NCBI GenBank assembly: GCA_030762935.1
Contig: CM060893.1
Span: 14,142,897 to 14,206,896, forward strand
Source: Hymenopus coronatus
Taxonomy: Eukaryota > Arthropoda > Insecta > Mantodea > Hymenopodidae
DNA: 64,000 nt
Direction of reading: 5' to 3'
Shown here: positions 56,660 through 64,000 of the stretch, one piece after another
Layout: every line of letters starts with the position of its first letter
How positions within the stretch are numbered: the stretch's first letter is position 1
Program-made: the position numbers and the translations under genes
Notes under the pieces: model-generated
Databases searched by the model: none
The model's input: only the letters and a program-made list of their open reading frames with translations
What the model was told of the DNA's origin: nothing

Positions 56660-59600
56660 GTAATATGTAACACAGTTATATGTAAGTCTCAGATGTAAGT
56701 TACAGCTTTTGAAGCTTGTTTTGAAGTTAAATTGCTTTCTCAGCAATATTTAATTGCTTAAAGCAATTCATTTTGCATATTGCTTCTAGAGATGGGACAG
56801 AATCACTTTTTCTTTATTTAGAATACACTTTATAAATATGTTTAATGACTAACCTTATTTACTGAATTATTGTTTGAGCAGTTGGCAGTGAAGCCATTCG
56901 CTCTCCTGAATTCCAGTATTTTGATGTCATATTATCATGTCGACTCAAGGTTGGACAGTGCAGTAGATGGTTTCCATCCATATGTTCTTTAAGTGTACAG
57001 AAAGGACACAGAGGAGATCTCACTATACCAATCCTGAATAAATGTTTATTGAGACAGTCATGGCCTGTTAGGAGCCTAAAAGTTGCTACAGAGGATTTTC
57101 TTGGTAATGTAGTGATTCTGGTCATGTTATTACATAAATTTTCCCATGGTTTTCATTTTGTTTTTAATACATTATCTTCTTTAATTTTGTTATATGTTGA
57201 TATAATGATTCTTTTGATGGAGTGATACCTTATTGGATCTGATGAATTTGATGTAATTTTACTACCTTTCTTGGCTAGAAAGTCAGCTGTTTCATTACCC
57301 TGTATTCTGCAATGTGCTGGTATCCATTGAAGTATTAATCTTTTATTTAAATTCATTAGTTTTATGATTTTGCAGCATTCTGCAATATTTAAGTTATTAG
57401 ATGTTACACCAGATGTTATGGATATAATAACTGCTTTAGAGTCAGATAATAGTACAAGTTTTTCAAATTTATTTATATGATATAGTAGGTTTTGTAAGCT
57501 ATGAAGTATTGCCGAAATCTCTCCATCAAAATTTGTAGCATTTAAACTTAATCTTTTGTAGAAAGAGAAGAGAGGGCATATTGCACCTGCACCAGTACCA
57601 CTATTGTTTGGTAAGCTAGAACCATCAGTATAAACAAGTAGCCATTCATTGGTAGGGTATCTTAAATTTATTATTTCTAGTTGCATTTGTTTCAGAACAC
57701 ACAAAGAGATTTCAGATTTTGTAAATTCTTCAGCTAAGTGTAGATAGTGTTCAATATCAAATAGTTCTAATGACTGAATTATTTTGGTATTACTTTTAAT
57801 TTTTATTGTATAAATGTGTATAGTGAATATTGTATTATATTAAAAATTAAATAACTCAGAAGTTTGAGACAAGTGAAGTAGTTCCAGTATAATAGTTAAA
57901 AATGAGTGTCACTATTCCGACTCATTTTTAACTATTATAATTGTATTATATGTTAATTCTGAGATTGTCTGTGCAATATTGCATTTTCCAATTTGCAATT
58001 TTATTCCTATTTTAACAAAGCTATAATTTATTTTTTTTATTTACTTTATTAAACCTAGGTCGTATCAGAAGATGAATGAAATGGGTGAAATGATACACAG
58101 ATGAGCCTGGGGTCCGTAGAACTAAAAATTCTCCCACATTCATCTTTTCGGAATAAGGGAAAACTTGGGGAAAAAAACCTATCAAGGTAACTCATCCTAA
58201 CTGTTTTGAACTCAGGACCTCTTGAATGTGAGGCAGACATGATACCATAATACTACTGAAGTGAGCTAATCTATCATAGTTGTTAATGTACTACCACCAC
58301 TGCTGCCACATCCTCTGGTAGTCTCGGAAACCTCTCAACTAGTGCTTTCATTGTTGATAAACAGCGTTCTTACCAAAGGACTTAAGGTATAAGACAACTC
58401 ATTGTTTCATTTCCTTAACGATTAAAATGGATTTGCAAGGTTTGGACATTAGAAACTGCGATAATATATGTTGGGATCATAATAGAAGATACTTGCAAAG
58501 ACGGTTTTGACTTTTGATTGAAAATCCCAGTGAGCAGAAAATGGTTGAAGTTACACTACAGAAAATGCAGTTAAAAATAAGACAAAATGTGCAGACATTA
58601 CACTCCTATCAACATGATGGTGATGATTAGTATTATTATTAATCTGGGCTTTACTGAAGGCTGATAGTCTATGTGAAATAGACCACATTCTTGCTGGGCT
58701 TTACTGAAGGCTGATAGTCTATGTGAAATAGACCACATTCTTGTCATCTTCTTATGCTCTTAGGCTCCAAGAACAGCACCCTAAGTACACATAATATGCT
58801 TAATGAATAATACTCTATATTCATATAGAATATTCTGGTAGGTATAAAAAACCTTCCCACATTTCCTACATAAAGAGATATCTCCTCAAGGTGTTGTAAC
58901 CAGTAAGATAGCCAACAACTTCTAGATTGATTCAAAAGAACCTCACTTAGACCCTGCCTGGCCAAAGAATAAAATCATTGTCCCATCTGAAAGTAGTTTG
59001 TTTTTTCCACATTTCAAAATAATGATATTTTGTACGTAATACTTCTGAAAAGCACCACAGATGTGCTTGTGTCCAACAAACCTTGCACTCTAAATTGATC
59101 TTCATCCCTGCACCCTCTTTATTAGCATGTCTGCCATCTCAATACCTCTCCCAGGCACTCAAGTGGTATTTCACGCCCAATATAGAATGGGATGTTGTGA
59201 ACCACTGTAGTTAAACAGCGATCATAAATTTAAAAAAAAAAATGCACTCAAGTATAGGTAACTCCACAGTTCAGTTTGAATGACTATCCAGGGCCGAAGC
59301 CCCACATTCTGATGCACCAGGGGGATAAACCCTGTGGCTCTTTCCATTAGGCCGAGACCTAGAGACTAACAAGGCCCCCCCCGGCATGGGAATGTACCAG
59401 GACGGAAGTGGATATGCCACTTACGCGTGTCAACCCATAGGGGTGAACTGCCAATAACCTTGGTGAGGCCGACAGATACCAGATCTCCTGTGTTAGTGCT
59501 GGAGAACTTGAGGAGTGTCACATCCTTGTCAAGGCAATGCCAAGACGTACCCAATAACCCATGGGTATTGGGACCACTGCCATGTCAAGTCCGAACAACT

Positions 59601-62600
59601 CCCCTTCGGGAGGGGTTTGAATGTTCAGCCCAACTACATCTGGTAACGTCAGAAGTACCACGGGTACTCGGGGTACGCAGCGCTCGCACCAAAGCAGCTG
59701 AAGAGGTCGGAACCTCCCCCTAAGGGAAACTCAGCAAGCACAAAGTGTATTCAACTTCCTTTGGCTTTGCCACTCTGTGTGATTGTCTTTTTGACCACTG
59801 TAAGGGCTTTCAAACCTTCCTGGTTATCTGGGTAGATATGCACCTCTACTTGTCTTCATGGCACATTAATATGCATAATACAGGCTAAGGTTGCATACAC
59901 TTCAGCTGAAAAATAGCAAAATTTCTAAAGGAAATGGCAAGCCTGTCCCTGGGTTCTAGGCCTCATTCCCCATCATATCCCTGAAGCAGGATCAATTTGT
60001 ATACCAAAACTCTGTTTCTGGGTCCTAGTTCACCCTAGAAGGAATTGCCACTGTATATGCTGGACTTCTAGTTCCCATAAATTCTCTATCATCAGGACAA
60101 TAGCGTACGTATCCTGAAATATACTCAGAATCAGTGAGTGTCCCTGTTGTAACCTCCTTCTAAAACAATTTTCCACTGACTATTGCAAATTCATCATCAA
60201 TATATCTGAACCAGGTTTTAAAGATGTGGGGGAATGCTTTGGTAATTTTTGTTTTCACTTCATAATAGTTGCACACTTCACTAGAATATTTTCTTTAATG
60301 TCACTGCTGTACTGATGTAGACTGGGCAATGCTTATATGAGAGTACGAGTGATCATGTAGACATGAACTAACAGAACAAAAGAAAAACATACATTTTTAT
60401 ACACTGAATTATCTCACGTCTGAAGTTCTAATTTGTTTCTGCTGGGTTTACAGATTTGGTCACCAGAATAAGTAAATATAAAGGCTGAAAGTGAGTCACC
60501 TAACAAAACCAGACAGCTGCAAAAACAAATGTAGTGTGGTGCATCAACTAAATAAAATTTGTTCACAATTCACAGTTTGCCCATAAATGTATGCGAGCAG
60601 AAACCTGTTTACAAGTTTAAAGCTTGAGGGTAGATTCAAAGTGTTACAGATTTTCTCACTACAGATCAGCAGTTACCTCCTGATATTACCCACTTAACAC
60701 TTTGAAGCCCAAGACCAAATATAGCTCGGGCCATGCAAAATGTTCATGCAGCCCACACCCCAGCATAGCTCGGCCAGGTATTTCTAATGCTTTTAATGCA
60801 ATTCCATGACCTTAACTCGGTCTTGGGCTTAGCTGCAATGAACCTACATCAGTTATCGTTTAGTTGTCTGATTTGTGCTGGCATCTGTCCTTGCTTTAGT
60901 CAACTATTAGGAAATTTAGGAGAGTTAGTAATATTGGCTGCTCTAGGGTAGTCCACCATTTTCCTTGAAAGTGGTGATCTGTTTGTTACGTTTTTTGTTC
61001 TGAAATGTTAAAATGCTGCATTTCCCTTGATTTCTGTGAACTGGAGCAGAAATTCAATATACAAATGAAGGTCTGGAAAATTCCAATTCTGAGGGAGAGT
61101 TGTTCGAACTTTAAATAAATATAGTGTAAGCAGCTTTACACAGATTTTTTCATACTCATATTTGATACTTGTAAATTTAAAATAAAATATTAATACGGAA
61201 GTTATGACTATTTTCTTACTTGTTGAAAAATTATTGAATGCCATACTTTCAGGTTGTTCGAATACTTTTTGGCAGATTTGATTGATGTACTGTAAATAGT
61301 AACTCAAAGTAGGTGTTGGGTTTCTTGGTGCTCCAACTAAAGAAGCGCTTGGGCTTCAATGTGTTAAAATGCCATGGCCAAAAACATATTAGCAAGTCTG
61401 TAGCACATTCCTGGTTTAAGTATTTTGAGATATATTCAAATTTCTTATAACTGGTTCAAAAAGGATTCATTGAGTCATACTTTGTTTTCAGTTTACAGAG
61501 TGCAGTGTTATGTTTTCTGTTGTAGGCTCAAAACAAGAAGGGCAAAATCCACTAAAAGGTGGAGATAAGAACAAGAAACTACGTGAAACTGTGCAGGCTG
61601 AAACAAAAGACCACACATGTCCTAGCTGTGAGAGAACCTTTGTAAACCTCTCGGTTTGTATGGTTATTTAATCTTGCAATTATGTTGTGTGTTTAATTAT
61701 GAAAGTGCTGAAATAAATGAGAAATGTAAATTTCAGGGTTTCAGACGCCATCAGAGATTCTGCAAAGGAATGGAATTAGAGCAGGTTGAAGTCACTAAAT
61801 TTGATTCAGCAGAAGTTCGGGCTCAGGATAACAGTGCTGGTGGTAATGATAGAGAGCCGACTGCTTTGGATCCTCTGGCTTCGGCTCCACCAGAGAACAC
61901 TCGTTTGAGGAGCAGGATGAAAGGTAATACCAACAATACCCAAAACAAATCTTTTACTGTTAATCGAGTTAAGCTGATTAGTTTTACAAAGTCAGAAAGT
62001 TTGTGTCTATGTATTTTTGTAGGGTGATAAACTTATTACAATCAATGTTTAATAGTTCTTTCAGCATTTTATGTATTTATTGTTTACGAAAACATCCCAA
62101 CGAGTAAAGCTCACTTTAAGGGGCTATATACAAATTGAGATGCGATATTAACCAATCACAAGTCTTACATAATTATATAACAAGAAAATGCCATAAAAAT
62201 TAAGTAATGAAATATAAAAATGTAAAGGTAAGAAGAAAACATAAACTCTTGTAAGTCCTTTCCAAATTTAATAATAGTGAAACTAAGGGAAAAAAATAAT
62301 GAAGGTAATACTACTAATATAAAGAGCATAAAACAGATGTTTCTTTAATTTTAGTTTGAATTATATTTGTTTTTAGTTTTAATTTAAATTGCTAAAAATT
62401 AGAGGTATTCTTTATTTCTTTGGGTAATTCATTATAAATTTTAAATAAGAAATGTTTTAAACCTTTTGTTCCAAGTTACACTTTCAGAATGATTAAAATA
62501 AATATTTAATTTCTAATGCGTGTTGTATTGATGTATTTCTTTGTTATATTTATGTGTGGCTTTAAATATATAAACAGCAGCATTATTTAATTATTAATTC

Positions 62601-64000
62601 CAAAGGTAATATTTTAGATTTTTATAAACAATTTAAGTGGTAGTTAAATAATGAACGGCTAATTTCTAATAGCCTTGTTCTGAAGTACTTTTAATTGTTT
62701 CAAAACTTTTTTTTCTTTATGATGACTCCAAATATATAAGCTATAAGATAGTATTAGAGAATAGTACTGTGATCTTAAGCAAGAGATTGGTAACAGTCCT
62801 TTAAACCGAACAAATATCCCTGTATTAGGAGCAATTCTTGGTAATGTTGTCGTTTAAGGGTCACTTGGCCGCGCAATGCCGCAGAACCATACCAACTTCA
62901 GAAATTGAAAACCCGCTGTAGAACTGAGCACACAGTGCCAAAGGAATTAAACTGGTTAACAGCCGCAAGATGGCAGTAGTAGCACGATTATATGTTACTA
63001 AATGGCCCATATATGTCATAACAGAAGGGTGTGGCAATGCTAGCAGACGACGGCATCTGTCATACACCATTACCCCTACTTAGTGCAGATGTTGGTTATT
63101 TGAGGTTATGTGGTACATTAGCTAGCTAAGGGAGATTTCATCAAAACATAAAGATAACTCCATCTACGTCACACTGCAATTGCGGGGCTTTGAATATGTT
63201 TGATCAAGTAATATTTGGGTTAAATGGAGAAATTTAAATCACAAAGCTAATGTTAAATAAGAAGTTATTCATTGCTTTGTTTCTTTTTACGAAAACAGGA
63301 GCATTAGTAGTAAATAAAATTATTATTATTGTTGTAGCTGTTATTATTATTATTATTATTATTGTTATTAATAGGGTAGTATGATGCTTATGATGATGAG
63401 TATTATTATAATTATTATTAGTTGTAAGAATAACTGTCAGCCAAACCTTGCTCTTTAGTTATGTCATTGGTAGCCTTAAAAAAGGCTATTTTGTCATTGA
63501 AGAAAATTTGAAAGAGGTGGAGAACAGTAGGAGATATTTGGAAGAACAGTATATGCGCTCCTTGACGTATATAATTGCATATTTCAGCATTTACCCCACC
63601 TTCCTATGAATGCACTGCCTAATTGTATACTTCTGGGTTTCCCCGCCTTGCTATGGTTACGCTTCCTAACGCATATACTGTTAATTGCAAATTCCATGCT
63701 TTTCACACTACCCCTTTGACTGCGCTGCCTTCCTACCTTTGCGCAATACCAACTATATGTGCTCCATTAAGCTGAATATTGCACCTTTCAGATGCAAAGG
63801 TTGGCTGCCTGATGTTATGCAGCCAAGTGACCCTTAAAGGGCAACATTACCCAATTCTTTTACATATGCTCTGAATTTGTTATTTTCCATATAAATAATT
63901 AGGAATATTTCTATACAGTGGAGCACCTTTACTGGAATCATTTAATAATGAGTCAAAATTATAAACACTTTAAAATTCTTACATGTTTCAGGGAGCATCC
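56572..64000 (+). CDS. gene B: C2HC/C2H2-type zinc-finger protein, 5' part (continues past window)
   Basis: Exons 56572-56659 (start codon), 61526-61653, 61737-61923 and probably 63992 onward join in frame (phases 1, 0, 1). The N-terminus is basic and Ser/Arg-rich (MRAKMNKENKENASGRRSTR). A Lys/Gln-rich linker leads to a C-x2-C-x12-H-x3-C finger split by the 61654-61736 intron. A disordered acidic/Ser-Pro stretch follows. Like gene A the first finger is C2HC, and likely C2H2 fingers lie beyond the window. A nuclear role is likely but not provable here. Introns hold a LINE, SINEs, a piggyBac MITE and a hAT-like element. Confidence 0.82.
57153..57704 (-). pseudogene. LINE RNase H domain
   Basis: All four acidic positions are visible in order: Asp in LLVYTDGSS, Glu in FDGEISAILHSL, Asp in LLSDSKAVI and Asp in GNETADFLAKKG, with WIPAHCRIQGNE before the last. 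183 codons open, so the domain itself may be intact though the element is not. In retroelements it removes the RNA strand after first-strand synthesis. Confidence 0.88.
57841..57939 (-). mobile_element. minimal PLE relic with 12-bp target duplication and hairpin
   Basis: ATTGTATTATAT at 57829-57840 and 57940-57951. The 99-bp insert matches the end of the PLE at 8231-8715 (CTCAGAAGTTTGAGACAAGT, GAAGTAGTTC) and then forms a perfect 20-bp inverted repeat, TATAATAGTTAAAAATGAGT, with a 12-nt loop. All coding is gone. Confidence 0.85.
58044..58261 (-). mobile_element. SINE-2, reverse copy
   Basis: The reverse strand has ATGTCTGCCTCACATTCAAG, GGTCCTGAGTTCAAAAC (B box), GGATGAGTTACCTTGATAG, then the shared tail TTCATTTCATTCATCTTCTG and an A/T-rich end. 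Confidence 0.65.
58262..59154. other. gene B intron; unassigned, with a 50-bp tandem duplication
   Basis: 58644-58693 and 58694-58743 are identical 50-bp direct repeats (CTGGGCTTTACTGAAGGCTG ...). Nothing else recognised. Confidence 0.5.
59165..59243 (+). mobile_element. SINE-1, 5'-truncated to 79 bp, 10-bp target duplication
   Basis: GCACTCAAGT at 59155-59164 and 59244-59253. The insert starts within the body (TTTCACGCCCAATATAGAAT) and ends AAAAAAAAAAAT. Shows that the family was moved by target-primed reverse transcription. Confidence 0.85.
59290..59725 (+). other. GC-rich island, unidentified
   Basis: Distinctly GC-rich against AT-rich flanks, with CCAGGGGGATAAACCCTGTG, CTTCGGGAGGGGTTTGAATG and a 98-codon open frame at 59427-59723 lacking any domain I know. 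May be the 5' part of an unlisted retrotransposon. No poly(A) or target duplication seen. Confidence 0.4.
59726..60693. other. gene B intron, unassigned
   Basis: No gene or repeat recognised, except that TTCAAAGTGTTACAGATTTT at 60636 resembles 27729. Confidence 0.4.
60698..61363. mobile_element. family D MITE (piggyBac-type), complete
   Basis: TTAA at 60694-60697 and 61364-61367; ends CACTTTGAAGCCCAAG and, on the reverse strand, CACATTGAAGCCCAAG. 666 bp, no transposase. The TTAA target and end sequence indicate mobilisation by a piggyBac-type transposase, though its ends differ from the piggyBac at 36.8 kb. Confidence 0.85.
61526..61653 (+). CDS. gene B exon: linker and first half of C2HC finger
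   Basis: Acceptor TTCTGTTGTAG, donor CTCTCG|GTTTGT. Encodes GSKQEGQNPLKGGDKNKKLR ... KDHTCPSCERTFVNLS. The intron cuts the finger after its second cysteine; the next exon supplies His and Cys. Confidence 0.88.
61737..61923 (+). CDS. gene B exon: second half of finger and disordered stretch
   Basis: Acceptor TAAATTTCAG, donor GAAAG|GTAATA. GFRRHQRFC completes the finger. Then a Glu/Asp/Ser/Pro-rich stretch (DSAEVRAQDNSAGGNDREPT, LASAPPENTRLRSRMK) without structure. 187 nt, ends at phase 1. Confidence 0.88.
62150..62830 (-). mobile_element. decayed LINE C-terminal region
   Basis: The reverse strand, with many stops, reads HKYNKEIHQYNTRIRN then KGLKHFLFKIYNELPKEIKN, the familiar C-terminal pattern of CR1/jockey-type ORF2 (HSYNTR..., YN.LP..I). 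Very old. Confidence 0.5.
62840..63851. mobile_element. family C hAT-like element, complete, 8-bp target duplication
   Basis: CAATTCTT at 62832-62839 and 63852-63859. Ends GGTAATGTTGTCGTTTAAGG and, reverse, GGTAATGTTGCCCTTTAAGG, continuing GTCACTTGGC. 1012 bp, non-coding; includes ATT/GTT microsatellites (63318-63420). The exact 8-bp duplication favours the hAT superfamily. Confidence 0.88.
63992..64000 (+). CDS. gene B, probable start of next exon
   Basis: Acceptor TACATGTTTCAG ends at 63991 and would join the phase-1 donor at 61923 as a glycine codon followed by Ser-Ile. Only nine bases are visible, so this is a prediction. Confidence 0.45.

Larger units (their letters stand above)
56870..58040 (-). 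mobile_element. LINE 3' part with RNase H domain
   Basis: The reverse strand carries an RNase H domain (57153-57704) followed by a C-terminal cysteine segment (56859-57125: LLTGHDCLNKHLFRIGI, CPFC ... HLLHC). A frameshift or stop lies between them. Upstream the coding decays (LFDIEHYLHLAEEFTKSE) and a 99-bp PLE relic is inserted at 57841. The same LINE gave the 10046-10466 fragment. RNase H and the cysteine segment indicate an I-group type non-LTR element. Confidence 0.82.

Noticed and set aside
63310..63425. ATT-rich microsatellite as a regulatory or CRISPR-like repeat
   Set aside because: A simple irregular trinucleotide repeat inside the hAT-like element.

Overview
The window is AT-rich animal nuclear DNA, most likely from an arthropod and plausibly an insect with a large repeat-laden genome. 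This rests on short zinc-finger exons with GT-AG introns of hundreds to thousands of bases, on mariner, IS630-like, piggyBac, Mutator-like and pogo-like transposons, on Penelope-like retroelements (PLEs) with GIY-YIG endonuclease domains, and on tRNA-headed SINEs. The species cannot be fixed from sequence alone. There are no bacterial operons, rRNA genes or CRISPR arrays, and no recognisable virus-derived gene.

Two host genes can be supported, both on the + strand and both cut by the window. Gene A has six exons between 1902 and 12754: an acidic linker, one C2HC finger and six C2H2 fingers, ending in a normal stop. Gene B starts at 56572, has a C2HC finger split by an intron near 61.65 kb, and probably continues past 64000 through an acceptor at 63990-63991. 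Both look like transcription-factor-type nuclear proteins and may be distant paralogues. The ~44 kb between them holds no host gene I can support.

The rest is mobile DNA in several age layers. The commonest repeat, called family A here, is ~0.85-0.88 kb long, starts TCTGATGTG, ends GAGAAAGT, sits in A-tracts and has a near-perfect palindrome just before its 3' end. About 17 whole or partial copies lie in both orientations. They host younger insertions (a PLE at 10.7-11.9 kb, a CR1-like LINE at 50.5-54.7 kb, a piggyBac at 36.8-40.3 kb, SINEs), and one copy cuts a Mutator-like transposase gene at 18.3 kb.

Region by region: 1-13 kb, gene A with family A, PLE, LINE and a 1160-bp long-TIR element in its introns; 13-17 kb, SINE, an IS630-like remnant and a PLE with inverted terminal arms; 17.7-21 kb, Mutator-like pseudogene and a dead mariner; 22-27 kb, three family A copies and a SINE; 27-36 kb, piggyBac MITE, hAT-like fragment, PLE fragments, back-to-back mariner ends, a pogo-like element carrying a PLE; 36-41 kb, intron-containing piggyBac split by a poly(A) retroposon; 42-46 kb, IS630-like transposon and a decayed LINE; 48-49.5 kb, SINE and an unclassified TIR element; 50-56 kb, the LINE inside family A; 56-64 kb, gene B with RNase H LINE, SINEs, piggyBac MITE and hAT-like element in its introns.

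The most interesting material is (i) a group of hammerhead-ribozyme-like motifs in at least four PLE remnants, one with all three helices still pairable, (ii) the unclassified family A repeat, (iii) an intron-bearing piggyBac split by a GC-rich retroposon with an exact 9-bp target duplication, and (iv) a LINE whose ORF1 esterase has a stop codon exactly at the catalytic serine.
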